A DNA stretch of 64,000 nucleotides from Paenibacillus sp. JZ16 (lineage in GTDB: Bacteria > Bacillota > Bacilli > Paenibacillales > Paenibacillaceae). The notes below the pieces were generated by a model. The model was given only the letters and a program-made list of their open reading frames with translations. It ran no database searches and had not been told where the DNA came from. The stretch is from positions 186,001-250,000 of the forward strand of contig NZ_CP017659.1 in the NCBI RefSeq assembly GCF_015326965.1, in the 5' to 3' direction. Shown here piece by piece: positions 17,642-25,946 of this stretch; the stretch's first letter is position 1, and each line of letters starts with the position of its first letter. Position numbers and translations under genes: made by a program.

Positions 17642-18799
17642 ATGAAACATTCAAACGGTATATCCGATGTTGGGATACTCGGGATGGGCACTGCATTGCC
17701 GGTACATTCGGTGGCACAGTCGGATATTGCGGATTTAATTGCTTCTACGCTGCAGGATCAACCCGACCTGGCCCGCTTTGCTCGAAGAGTATTTCGATCC
17801 TGTGGTGTCGAAACTCGTTATACTTGTGAATCCAATTACCTTGGTTCATCGGAAGAATGCCGCTATCTGCCTTCCCATGACGAATCGGACATCCCGACTA
17901 CCGAGGAACGAATGGATACATACAAGCGGGAAGCCCTCCCGCTTGGCATAGAAGCAGCCGAGAAGGCAATGAAAGATGCCGGTATCTCACCGGATCGAAT
18001 CACGCATCTCATTACGGTCAGCTGCACGGGCCAATACCAGCCGGGCATGGATGTGCTGTTGATTCGCCATTTGGGGCTTTCTCCGCGCGTCAATCGTCTG
18101 CCGTTGATATTTCAGGGATGTGCTGCGGGCCTTAAAGCGATTCAAATGGCAAGGGATGTTGTCAGAGGAGCGCCGGCTTCACAGGTTCTGATTGTGTGCG
18201 TGGAGCTTTGCACCCTTCATTTTCAGCCGGTCAAGGAGAGGGAAGCGCTTTTTGCTGCTTCGTTTTTCGGTGATGGTGCCTCCTCTTGTGTTATCGGTCA
18301 CCCGGAAACGGATCATCAACATTATTTGGAGCTCGGCTCGGGTTATTCGGTCGTGCTCCCGGATTCAACGGAGGATATGACGTGGGAGGTAGGCAATACA
18401 GGCTTTGATCTTTTTTTATCGCCGCGTATTCCCAAGCTGCTCGGTACTCACCTGGAGGAAGAAATACGTGTTCTGCTGAAAGGAGATAAGCTCCCGGAAT
18501 TGTGGGCCATCCATCCTGGCGGAAGGGGCATCGTGGATTCTGTCCAAGAAGTCATGGGCCTGACCGATGAACAAACCAAGTACAGCAGGGACATTTTAAG
18601 AACAGCGGGGAATCTCTCCTCCGTGACCATTATGTTTGTGCTGAGTGCGATGCGTAAGGAGATGCAAGAGCTGAACAAAACTTCCACCGACGGGGTAGCC
18701 ATGGCCTTCGGCCCAGGCCTGACCGCGGAGCTTATGCGATTTACCTACATGAAGGCATATACGTCATCGGTCAAGGATCTGGACCATGTCCTTCTTTAG
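17642..18799 (+). CDS. Type III polyketide synthase (chalcone-synthase-like)
   Basis: 385 residues from ATG 17642, eight bases after ACAGGAGG; upstream in-frame codons lack a site. The homodimeric thiolase-fold enzyme shows the complete catalytic triad: Cys160 in LIFQGCAAGLKAI, His291 in LWAIHPGGRGIVD and Asn324 in RTAGNLSSVTIMF. It would extend an acyl-CoA starter with malonyl-CoA and cyclise it to an alkylpyrone, resorcinol or similar. The starter cannot be predicted by eye. The stop overlaps the start of the methyltransferase gene by 14 nt, so the two are translationally coupled. No terminator interrupts the run to the FAD oxidoreductase. Confidence 0.94.
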   Translation: MKHSNGISDVGILGMGTALPVHSVAQSDIADLIASTLQDQPDLARFARRVFRSCGVETRYTCESNYLGSSEECRYLPSHDESDIPTTEERMDTYKREALPLGIEAAEKAMKDAGISPDRITHLITVSCTGQYQPGMDVLLIRHLGLSPRVNRLPLIFQGCAAGLKAIQMARDVVRGAPASQVLIVCVELCTLHFQPVKEREALFAASFFGDGASSCVIGHPETDHQHYLELGSGYSVVLPDSTEDMTWEVGNTGFDLFLSPRIPKLLGTHLEEEIRVLLKGDKLPELWAIHPGGRGIVDSVQEVMGLTDEQTKYSRDILRTAGNLSSVTIMFVLSAMRKEMQELNKTSTDGVAMAFGPGLTAELMRFTYMKAYTSSVKDLDHVLL

Positions 18800-19508
18800 A
18801 ACATTATCCATCCGGGCGCAGGAAGAGGAGCTTATGGATGACTTTTCCATGGGAGGGGAAGAGTTGATCGAAGCGCTGAAGCACTTAAGGCGACTGAATC
18901 GAATCTTCGCAGCGCCTGGTCCTACCTTAGATGGCGTGGAGAAGCTTTGGAAATCGATTGGCTGCCCGAGTACCCTTAGCATCATGGACGTAGGAGCAGG
19001 TTCAGGCGATGTAAACCAGAAGCTGCTGCAATGGTCGGATCAAAGGGGCATCAAGCTGAATATCACCTTGGTCGATATGACAAAAGAAGCATGCGATGAG
19101 GCTAAGCGCTTGTTTACGAACGAACCGAGGATTCAAGTTCGGCGCGCCGATGTTAGAGATTTACCTGATGCATCGGCTGATATTGTGACAGGTTCCCAGT
19201 TCATCCATCATTTCCAGGGTAAGCAGCTGGTGGAGATGGTGATGCATATGCTCAGAGCTTCTATTTACGGGGTCGTGATCAATGATATTCATCGGCATCC
19301 GGTACCTTATACGGCAGTCTGGCTTACGACGCGTATCATTTCCCGCAATCGTTATATCCGCCATGATGGTCCGTTATCGGTTGCTAAGGGATTTAAAGGG
19401 AAGGATTGGAGAGAGTTGAAAAAGCAGCTCAATCACGACACCATGACCTATAAATGGAAGTCGATGTTCCGTTATTCCGTTGTTATCCCGAAACAGGGGA
19501 CTTGCTAG
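18786..19508 (+). CDS. Class I SAM-dependent methyltransferase of the type III PKS cluster
   Basis: 240 residues. SAM-binding motif I is IMDVGAGSGD (67-76), followed by LVDMTKEACDEA and RRADVRDLPDASADIVTGSQ, a typical class I Rossmann methyltransferase. The gene begins inside the end of the PKS gene. Genomic coupling indicates that it O- or C-methylates the PKS product. The exact site is unknown. The N-terminus (LMDDFSMGGEELIEALKHLRRLNRI) resembles PKS-linked methyltransferases in other bacteria. Confidence 0.9.
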   Translation: MSFFRTLSIRAQEEELMDDFSMGGEELIEALKHLRRLNRIFAAPGPTLDGVEKLWKSIGCPSTLSIMDVGAGSGDVNQKLLQWSDQRGIKLNITLVDMTKEACDEAKRLFTNEPRIQVRRADVRDLPDASADIVTGSQFIHHFQGKQLVEMVMHMLRASIYGVVINDIHRHPVPYTAVWLTTRIISRNRYIRHDGPLSVAKGFKGKDWRELKKQLNHDTMTYKWKSMFRYSVVIPKQGTC

Positions 19509-19566
19509 TCCTCTACTCGTTAGCAATGAATGTTCTTCATGCAAGCTATGAGGCAGGTGTTCATAT

Positions 19567-20727
19567 ATGTCAAAGCAAGCGGATGTCATCGTCATTGGAG
19601 CGGGAGTAGCCGGCACTAGCTGTGCACTACAGCTTGCTAAACAAGGACATCGTACGATATTGCTGGACCGGCAATCCTTTCCGCGCCATAAAACCTGTGG
19701 TGAATTCATGTCCCCAGAAACCAAAGAGATGCTGGACTATCTAGGGGTCCAATTACGTGAAACGGTTGAGCCTAGTTCCATGGACCACGCCAAAATCGTA
19801 ATGCCGCACGGCGGTGAGATTAACGCTCCGTTACCGGGGCAAGCAACCGGAATCAGCCGCTATGAACTGGATCGCCTGCTGCATGAGAATGCAGTGAGCG
19901 CGGGCGCGGACATTGTCACGGGAACAACCGTAACCAACATTCAGAAGCTGGATAATCATCGGTATGAAGTCGATGCAAGGCAAGGGAATGAGGCCGTTCG
20001 ATATGAGGCAAGGGCCGTTATTGGTGCGTACGGTACAAAAAGACCACGTAGCGTTGCATCTGCCGAGGCGTATCGGGATGACACCGTGTATGTTGGTGTA
20101 AAATCGCATTATAGCGGCATTACGATCCCTGCTCGGGTTGAGCTGTATTTTTGCGAGGGGGGTTATGTCGGAATTTCGCCGATTGAAAAGGGGATGGTCA
20201 ATGTAGCCGCGTTGCTGACCCTGAAATCAGTGCAGGGCAGCGGCAAATCGGTGCCGGAAATTCTACGGGCCGCTTCACGTACGAACAGAAGGTTAGCCGA
20301 ACGAATGGCTGAAGGGGAGCCTGTTTCGGGAACCCAGGTATCGATTGCCCCGCTTCATTTATCCAATACGCCGCATCCATGGTCGGAATATCCGCATATC
20401 GGCGATGCGTTGTTGATGCTTCCGCCGTTGTGCGGAGACGGGATGTCGGTTGCTCTGCGATCATCATGGCTATGCTCCGACTGGACACACAAATATTTAC
20501 ATGGGGAAATAAACTTCGAACAATGGCGAGACCAATATACGCTTGAAGCTAATCGTACGTTTAAGGAGCTTCTCAGAAGGGCAAGGAGAATTCAGAACCT
20601 TGCTTTTGCCAAAACCAACCGCTTCTATCCAGGCATCGCCCGGATGATTCCAGGATTGGCGTCCTATATCGTAAAAGCTACCCGGTTATCCGAAACGGGC
20701 ATAGGGTATGAATGGATGGATGGATGA
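19567..20727 (+). CDS. FAD-dependent oxidoreductase (geranylgeranyl-reductase/hydroxylase-like) of the PKS cluster
   Basis: 386 residues, ATG 58 nt after the methyltransferase. The dinucleotide-binding fold starts with VIVIGAGVAGTSCALQLA (8-25), continues with the arginine/cysteine turn SFPRHKTCGEFMSP and contains a C-terminal GDALLMLPPLCGDGMSVAL flavin-contact segment. The family includes aromatic hydroxylases and prenyl reductases. Here it probably hydroxylates or reduces the polyketide. It completes a three-gene biosynthetic operon. Confidence 0.9.
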   Translation: MSKQADVIVIGAGVAGTSCALQLAKQGHRTILLDRQSFPRHKTCGEFMSPETKEMLDYLGVQLRETVEPSSMDHAKIVMPHGGEINAPLPGQATGISRYELDRLLHENAVSAGADIVTGTTVTNIQKLDNHRYEVDARQGNEAVRYEARAVIGAYGTKRPRSVASAEAYRDDTVYVGVKSHYSGITIPARVELYFCEGGYVGISPIEKGMVNVAALLTLKSVQGSGKSVPEILRAASRTNRRLAERMAEGEPVSGTQVSIAPLHLSNTPHPWSEYPHIGDALLMLPPLCGDGMSVALRSSWLCSDWTHKYLHGEINFEQWRDQYTLEANRTFKELLRRARRIQNLAFAKTNRFYPGIARMIPGLASYIVKATRLSETGIGYEWMDG

Positions 20728-20826
20728 GACGACAGACGGTGCTTCAGAATACAACGATCATGAAGAACGTTAAGGTACATTATTCGATGAAATCGATGAG
20801 ATCCGTTAACAAATATGAACAAGCAG

Positions 20827-20858
20827 GCAGTCGATCAGAAGGATCGGTTGCTTTTTTT
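20827..20858 (+). terminator. Terminator between PKS operon and convergent TetR gene
   Basis: GCAGTCGATC (20827-20836) pairs with GATCGGTTGC (20842-20851) over ten positions with two G-T pairs, followed by seven T residues. The T tract overlaps the 3' end of the TetR gene. Confidence 0.72.
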
Positions 20859-21447
20859 ATTTTCTAAATATTAGCTCACTAATTTTTGTGAGAAACTTCG
20901 CCCATTTCTCTTGAAACTGCGGGTCGCCGGGTTCGAGGCCCGTTATCATCTTGGTAACATCCCCATAGACAAGTGGGTAAGTAGTCAAAGCAGAGATTGC
21001 CAACGTTAGCAATTCGGGGTCTAAATCCTCTGATATAAGACCTGCTTCTTGCTTCAATTTGATATCTTCCACGTAGGATTGAAGAGTTTCTTCTCTTCTT
21101 TGTTTTCTTGCAGCTTGTTGCGGCTGTGTTTCAAGAGCTTCCCAAGCGGTGAACCTTAAGAAATCCATTCTAGTTTGACTGAAAATTCGGAACCGATGCT
21201 CCGCAATATCCACTGGATTAGGAGGGAAGATAGCCCAATCCGGCGTATCGACTTTCAATTGATCTAGAACAGCCACTAATAGTTCTTCTTTTCCCTTAAA
21301 ATAATGATAAATCAGTTGCTTTTTTACATCAGCGTTTTTTGCAATGACTTCTATCCGCGCACCTGTATATCCCTTATCGAAAAACTCTTTTCTTGCGGCC
21401 TCAAGAATATTCTTTCGTGTACGTTCGGCATTTCGAATTTCCCCCAT
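20857..21447 (-). CDS. TetR-family transcriptional regulator
   Basis: 196 residues, ATG at 21447 with GGAGGTACTACA upstream on the minus strand. The N-terminal helix-turn-helix is clear (RKNILEAARKEFFDKGYTGARIEVIAKNADVKKQLIYHYF, quoted in parts: ILEAARKEFFDKGYTGARIE and ADVKKQLIYHYF). The ligand domain is all-helical. The gene is divergent from a decayed NAD(P)H oxidoreductase, and two similar palindromes lie in the intergenic region, so autorepression and control of the divergent redox genes are likely. The ligand is probably an electrophile or other small aromatic, but that is inference. Confidence 0.92.
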   Translation of the reverse strand: MGEIRNAERTRKNILEAARKEFFDKGYTGARIEVIAKNADVKKQLIYHYFKGKEELLVAVLDQLKVDTPDWAIFPPNPVDIAEHRFRIFSQTRMDFLRFTAWEALETQPQQAARKQRREETLQSYVEDIKLKQEAGLISEDLDPELLTLAISALTTYPLVYGDVTKMITGLEPGDPQFQEKWAKFLTKISELIFRK

Positions 21448-21506
21448 TGTAGTACCTCCGTTCCCATGCTAGTTAATATGAATGATACATTCTAAATGAA
21501 CAGGAG

Positions 21507-21542
21507 TCAAGTTCAACTGAAATTTTATCAAGTTCTACTTGA
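21507..21542. promoter_or_regulatory. Tandem palindromic operators for the TetR regulator
   Basis: TCAAGTTCTACTTGA (21528-21542) is a perfect 6-3-6 palindrome. TCAAGTTCAACTGA (21507-21520) is a near-copy 21 bp upstream, that is, on the same DNA face two turns away. The downstream site overlaps a TTGACA -35 box (21539-21544) that pairs with TAACAT (21562-21567) over 17 bp. The position between the TetR gene and its divergent target supports operator function. Confidence 0.6.
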
Positions 21543-21701
21543 CACTTGTAAAGTTATAATTTAACATTTGGTCAGTAGCCGCGATTTCCACTTTGTTCCA
21601 TTATGGTGGATAGACTGAAGGCTTGTTGCCGAGGTCCAAACCAATGTAAGCGGCGCTGCAGTCATTATGACAATTACGAGAGAAAGGAGGTTGAATCCCG
21701 T

Positions 21702-22279
21702 TTGAAGATACTAACCGTCGTAAGCCATCCGAGAACGAAATCTTTAACCTTTGCGGTTTCTGAGAACTTTGTACAGGGTCTTACAGATTCAGGGCATAAA
21801 ACGGAAGTTTTGGATTTACACCGCATCCATTTTAACCCCGTATTATGGGAGGCTGATGAGCTCGATTGGTCTGCTGACCATAAAGTCTATTCGTCGGAAG
21901 TAGAAACTGAAATGGAACGGATGAAGTAGCATGATGCATCTTGCTTATGTATCTCGATTTGGTGGTACTGTGTACCAGCTATTCTAAAAGGGTATATCGA
22001 TCGCGTATGGAATAATGCTTTCGCGCGTACGGTTCAAGTAAGCTACATCATAAACGGGTGTTATGGATTGGTCTGGCTGGCGCCCCGGCAGAGCATTTTG
22101 AGAAGAGAGAGTATGACACATTGTTCGCTAACCATCTGAACATCGGAACTTCCAACTATGCGGGAATATCCAACTCCAAAGTAGAAATTTTGTACAATAC
22201 CTTGGATTCAAACCCGGAACATCACCATAAGTTGCTGAGTCAAGCTTATGAGCTTGGCCGGAACTTTGGACATCAATGA
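21702..22279 (+). pseudogene. Decayed NAD(P)H oxidoreductase (flavodoxin-fold, KefF/MdaB-like)
   Basis: The gene would start at TTG 21702 after AAGGAGG, reading LKILTVVSHPRTKSLTF. It stops at TAG 21927-21929, where homologues continue. The text resumes beyond it with WWYCVPAILKGYIDRVWNNAF and then, in another frame, AYGSSKLHHKRVLWIGLAGA to the true end at 22279. The lesions visible are an in-frame TAG, a disturbed stretch just after it, and an apparent 2-nt GC duplication near 22024 (TTCGCGCGTACGG). The enzyme family reduces quinones with a bound flavin. An intact relative lies at 40478-41038 and also uses a TTG start. Confidence 0.85.
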
Positions 22280-22324
22280 AAGATAAAATCGGTTTATCAA
22301 ACATTAAAAAGAGGTGTAATTAAT

Positions 22325-22957
22325 ATGACGACAGTAGCAGAAAACAATGTTATCCATGTTATGAAACAACGCAGCAGTATTCGTAAATATCAACAAGGGG
22401 TCGATATTCCTCAAGAGACGCTGAATCAGATTTTAGAAGCAGCGGCCACCGCTCCTTCAGCATGGAATCTTCAGCATTGGAAGTTTCTTACCATCCAGGA
22501 TCCGGAAAACAAAAGTCGTATACTGCCTATCGCATATAATCAGCAACAAGTTGTTGACGCTTCGGCAGTAATTATTGTACTCGGTGACACGAAAGCGAAT
22601 GAAAATGCTGAGATCGTATATGGGGAAACAGTTCGTGCAGGCTTCATGACAGAGGAAGTTAAAAATCAAATCGTCAGCTCTATAGATAGTTATTACGAAA
22701 GCAACGAACATGCCGGGACACATGATGCTATTCGAAATGCAGCCTTTGCAGCAATGCAGCTTATGTTAGCCGCTAAGGCGCATGGAATTGATTCAGGCCC
22801 AATGGGAGGATATGATGCAGAAGCTTTAAGGAAAGAATTAAATATTCCTGATCGTTATATTCCGGTGTTAATGTTAACTTTAGGTTATGCTGAACAACCG
22901 GCGCATCAAACGAATCGCTTCCCCTTGGATCAGTTAGTTATCCGTGAACGGTTTTGA
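22325..22957 (+). CDS. Nitroreductase family protein
   Basis: 210 residues, ATG after AAGAGGTGTAATTAAT. The FMN-binding signature RSSIRKYQQGVDIPQE occurs near the N-terminus, AATAPSAWNLQHWKF follows, and a C-terminal GPMGGYDAEALRKELNIP segment is typical of FMN-dependent NAD(P)H nitroreductases that act on quinones, nitroaromatics and other electrophiles. It is 45 nt downstream of the decayed oxidoreductase and 3 nt upstream of a VOC gene, so it is probably part of the TetR-controlled redox operon. Confidence 0.9.
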   Translation: MTTVAENNVIHVMKQRSSIRKYQQGVDIPQETLNQILEAAATAPSAWNLQHWKFLTIQDPENKSRILPIAYNQQQVVDASAVIIVLGDTKANENAEIVYGETVRAGFMTEEVKNQIVSSIDSYYESNEHAGTHDAIRNAAFAAMQLMLAAKAHGIDSGPMGGYDAEALRKELNIPDRYIPVLMLTLGYAEQPAHQTNRFPLDQLVIRERF

Positions 22958-22960
22958 TAC

Positions 22961-23425
22961 ATGGATAAGAACATTTTAGACACTAACGTCATCGCTCAAA
23001 TCGGCTTGGTTGTTAATGACATTGAAGCAACGAGTCAGGCATATGCCGATTTCTTCGGCATAGAGAATCCCGGGTGGTTCTGGTCGGATATATTCGATAT
23101 CGAAAAAACCGAGTATAATGGCATGCCCACGGAAGCGCGAGCAAAGCTATCTTTTTTCAAACTGGGATCGATCCAGCTGGAGTTGATCCAACCGGACCAT
23201 CATCCGAGCACATGGCGAGAAAGTTTGGATCGGAACGGTGAAGGCTTTCATCATATCGCTTTTCATGTAAATGGCATGAAGGAGAAAATCAGCATACTGC
23301 AGCGCAACCAAATCCCCATCCAGCAAAAAGGGGAAAATGCCGGGGCAGATTACGCTTATGCCTACATGGATACGGTTCCTCAATTGAAACTGCTAATTGA
23401 GTTGCTTGAACAGGAGAAACGTTAA
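22961..23425 (+). CDS. VOC family (glyoxalase/epimerase-like) protein
   Basis: 154 residues; the ATG lies 3 nt after the nitroreductase stop with no clear ribosome site, implying translational coupling. It has the paired beta-alpha-beta-beta-beta modules of the vicinal-oxygen-chelate fold: IGLVVNDIEATSQAYADFFG, then FFKLGSIQLELIQP, and FHHIAFHVNGMKEKI, with potential metal-ligand His and Glu residues. The overall pattern is closest to methylmalonyl-CoA epimerase or lactoylglutathione lyase relatives; the substrate is unknown. Confidence 0.86.
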   Translation: MDKNILDTNVIAQIGLVVNDIEATSQAYADFFGIENPGWFWSDIFDIEKTEYNGMPTEARAKLSFFKLGSIQLELIQPDHHPSTWRESLDRNGEGFHHIAFHVNGMKEKISILQRNQIPIQQKGENAGADYAYAYMDTVPQLKLLIELLEQEKR

Positions 23426-23449
23426 ATTGCTGTAAATGCAGCAACTTTG

Positions 23450-23476
23450 AAAGCCGCATGGAATGCGGCTTTTTCT
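23450..23476 (+). terminator. Terminator of the redox operon
   Basis: AAAGCCGCAT (23450-23459) pairs perfectly with ATGCGGCTTT (23463-23472) around GGA, followed by TTT. Confidence 0.9.
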
Positions 23477-23490
23477 GTTGTGACAAACTG

Positions 23491-23631
23491 GAAAAATTCT
23501 AGGCGGAGGGATACTACGTTAGCACGGTAGGCTTAAATGAAGCAAAAGTCGCTAAATGTATTCGTGAACAAAAAGCACATGACCAAGCGGTTGATAAACT
23601 GAGTGTAAAGAAGTACGAAGATCCACGGATA
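23491..23631 (+). mobile_element. IS200/IS605-type TnpA C-terminal remnant
   Basis: Reading in one frame from 23491 gives EKF, a TAG where TGG (Trp) is expected, then AEGYYVSTVGLNEAKV and REQKAHDQAVDKLSVKKYE, ending near DPRI at 23631. This is the highly conserved C-terminal end of the small HUH transposase TnpA of IS200/IS605 elements. Only about 47 codons survive and one carries the nonsense change, so the element is dead. No second transposon gene or intact end hairpins remain nearby. It lies directly behind the redox-operon terminator. Confidence 0.75.
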
Positions 23632-23748
23632 TTGTGTCTATGTATGAACGATTTGTTGACACTATACAAACGTTATTTTATTATGTTTACAAATTATATA
23701 GATAAATTCTAATATTGTTTGCGTTAATTATTGAATGGAGGGGATGGT

Positions 23749-24297
23749 ATGCAGGATGGACAATATTCATCTAACCCGACGGGTGTTATTCGAAGTACTC
23801 TTGATTTTCAGTTCCAAATCGCTTGGCAGATGCTCAACTTGCATCTTACGGGGCTTCAAGATGAGGAATTTCATTGGCGACCGGCTTCCAAGGGGCTCCA
23901 TGTTTATCGTGAATCTGGAATATGGCTGGCGGAATGGCCTGAATCCGAGGAGTATGGAATTGGCCCGCCGAGTATTTCTTGGCTGACATGGCATATCACA
24001 TACTGGTGGTCGATGGTACTGAATCATTCGTTCGGCAACTGGACATTGGTCCGTGAAGACATCCTTTCTCTGGGCAACATCCAAGAGACCAGAGATCAAA
24101 TACATGAAATGAGCTGCGAGTGGAAACGTCAAATTTCAGCTTTGACGGATGATTCGTTCCTTTCAACGGAACGGACTTTGTGGCCTTTCACGAATAAGCC
24201 TTTCCATGAATTGGCGGCCTGGCTAAATCTAGAACTGATGAAAAATACGGCCGAGATCGGTTATTGCCGTTTCCTTTATGCTGTTCACAAGCAATAA
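23749..24297 (+). CDS. DinB family protein
   Basis: 182 residues from ATG 23749, five bases after GGAGGGG; an in-frame TTG at 23731 precedes the ribosome site. The four-helix DinB fold is suggested by LDFQFQIAWQMLNLHLTGL, SWLTWHITYWWSMVLNHSF and a C-terminal helix. The two histidines of the second motif are present, but the usual third His of the last helix is not evident, so metal binding may be altered. DinB proteins include thiol transferases and stress proteins. The role is unknown. Confidence 0.8.
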   Translation: MQDGQYSSNPTGVIRSTLDFQFQIAWQMLNLHLTGLQDEEFHWRPASKGLHVYRESGIWLAEWPESEEYGIGPPSISWLTWHITYWWSMVLNHSFGNWTLVREDILSLGNIQETRDQIHEMSCEWKRQISALTDDSFLSTERTLWPFTNKPFHELAAWLNLELMKNTAEIGYCRFLYAVHKQ

Positions 24298-24387
24298 TAC
24301 ATGGATCCATGGGGGCCAACATCGTATAATGAGATCAGATCTTTGAGGAATGGATCGACGTCTTAACTAGATATAGGAGGTTCTTGA

Positions 24388-25185
24388 ATGCGTATACAGT
24401 ATGATCGTTTTCCGAATGGCACCAGAAAAGCCTTGACCCTCAGCTTTGATGATGGCCGCGAATATGATCGCAGATTGGTCAAGAAGCTGAACGATTACGG
24501 AATTCGAGGCACGTTTCATTTGAACAGCGGCACGCTCGGTAAGAAAGGGTATATCGATGCCTCGGAAGTGGATTCATTGTACTCGGGGCATGAGGTATCT
24601 GCGCATACCGTGGATCATCCTTTCCTGGAACAAACGCCGCCGGAACAAGTGATTGAACAGGTTATGGAAGACCGGAAAGCGCTGGAAGCTCTGGTTCATT
24701 ACCCTGTAAAGGGAATCAGCTATCCCTTCGGCACCTATAATGATCAAGTAGTCGGTCTACTTAAGAGTGTCGGTATTGAGTATGCTCGGACGGTAAACAG
24801 TCATGGCGCATTTCATAAGCCGGATGATTGGCTTCGTTGGCATCCGACTTGTCACCATAAGGAAATGGTGGAGTATGCGGAGAAGTTTGTACATATGCAG
24901 CAGATGTATTCTAAGATGGCCATCCTATATGTATGGGGACACAGTTATGAGTTTGAGAATGATCACAACTGGAATCTCGTAGATCGCTTCGGGGAGATAA
25001 TCGGTGGACGTGATGATATCTGGTATGCCACGAATGCTGAGATATATGCTTACTGCAATGCCTTGAGTAAACTTCGTTTCTCGGCGGATTGCCGCATGAT
25101 CCATAACCCAAGTGCCGAATCCGTGTGGATTAGTGTAGATGGCGAATCGCTAGAACTACAGGGGGGCCAAATCACTCGGCTATAG
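24388..25185 (+). CDS. Polysaccharide deacetylase family protein (NodB fold)
   Basis: 265 residues, ATG after ATAGGAGGTTCTTG. The NodB homology region has motif 1 LTLSFDDGREYDRR, with the catalytic base and metal Asp pair, motif 2 HEVSAHTVDHPFLE (H-x3-D-H form) and motif 3 GISYPFGTYNDQ. No signal peptide is present, so the enzyme appears cytoplasmic, unlike peptidoglycan deacetylases. A C-terminal tail of beta character (SVWISVDGESLELQGGQ) follows the barrel. It may deacetylate an N-acetylated sugar or be a related amidohydrolase. Confidence 0.88.
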   Translation: MRIQYDRFPNGTRKALTLSFDDGREYDRRLVKKLNDYGIRGTFHLNSGTLGKKGYIDASEVDSLYSGHEVSAHTVDHPFLEQTPPEQVIEQVMEDRKALEALVHYPVKGISYPFGTYNDQVVGLLKSVGIEYARTVNSHGAFHKPDDWLRWHPTCHHKEMVEYAEKFVHMQQMYSKMAILYVWGHSYEFENDHNWNLVDRFGEIIGGRDDIWYATNAEIYAYCNALSKLRFSADCRMIHNPSAESVWISVDGESLELQGGQITRL

Positions 25186-25247
25186 TCTGTGCGCATGATC
25201 TCGACCCGCATATCATAGAAGAGGGATTCGAAATACGATGTAAAATG

Positions 25248-25286
25248 AAGGGCTGCTACTTTGCTTATTGCAACCTGGCAGCCCTT
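25248..25286. terminator. Bidirectional terminator between deacetylase and OsmC genes
   Basis: AAGGGCTGC (25248-25256) pairs perfectly with GCAGCCCTT (25278-25286). It serves convergent genes ending at 25185 and 25301. Confidence 0.7.
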
Positions 25287-25300
25287 AATATGTAGATTAA

Positions 25301-25753
25301 TTAAGAGTTTATCACTTCGTTCTCGATGACGATACGATTTAACTTCAAATTTACCGGCGCCGCTATTGTATCGCCTACAGGGCACTTACGCTCCAGGAAT
25401 TCAACGAATTGTTCAACCTTATCGGCGGACGAAGGGGTTTTGATGTAGAAGGTGTATCGAATATCAGAGTACCCTGGGCGTACGTCAGAGCGGTTAAAGA
25501 ATCCGTCCAGGTCAAGATCTCCTTCTACGTCAACCCTGAAGATAACATCGAATTTTGGCGCATATACACGGGCCACCATCGATTGGCATGCCCCCAGGGA
25601 GGCCAGCAGAGCTTCAACGGGGTTCATTCCGGTATCCGTACCTCCAAGGCTTTTCGGCTCATCGATGACGAATTCGAACTGCCTTACATTAGTAATAACC
25701 GTGACCCCTTCTTGCAAATGGGCAGTTGCTTTGAACGTTTGGACACTTGGCAT
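25301..25753 (-). CDS. OsmC family protein (thiol peroxidase fold)
   Basis: 150 residues from the ATG at 25753, preceded on the minus strand by AAAAGGGAGATCTGCTAT. The two redox cysteines of OsmC/Ohr proteins are visible: one in NPVEALLASLGACQSMVAR and one in LERKCPVGDTI. A glutamate or arginine partner is plausible in the N-terminal strand region. Members reduce organic hydroperoxides with a lipoyl-type reductant. The gene is monocistronic. Confidence 0.9.
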   Translation of the reverse strand: MPSVQTFKATAHLQEGVTVITNVRQFEFVIDEPKSLGGTDTGMNPVEALLASLGACQSMVARVYAPKFDVIFRVDVEGDLDLDGFFNRSDVRPGYSDIRYTFYIKTPSSADKVEQFVEFLERKCPVGDTIAAPVNLKLNRIVIENEVINS

Positions 25754-25898
25754 ATAGCAGATCTCCCTTTTCCTGGACAGGCCCAATCGTGTGGGTGATC
25801 TGTCTCTACGTTTAAATGCATACTACTTTACTTGGTTTAGTAAGGAATATAATTTCAATTAACATGATCTGTCAATAAAATATGAATAAAACGATAAA

Positions 25899-25931
25899 GA
25901 GAGTGTGTTCTCGTATCGAAAACACACTCTC
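25899..25931 (-). terminator. Terminator of mscL
   Basis: GAGAGTGTGTT (25899-25909) and AACACACTCTC (25921-25931) form a perfect 11-bp stem. On the minus strand it is followed by TTTATCGTTTT. Confidence 0.85.
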
Positions 25932-25946
25932 CAGATCAGTTCCATA

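Noticed and set aside
21539..21560. TTGACA and TATAAT as one promoter
   Set aside because: The spacer is only 10 bp. A TAACAT 17 bp from the TTGACA is the better partner.
22058..22279. Independent 73-aa protein starting at GTG 22058
   Set aside because: It is the out-of-frame C-terminal part of the decayed quinone reductase, without a ribosome site.
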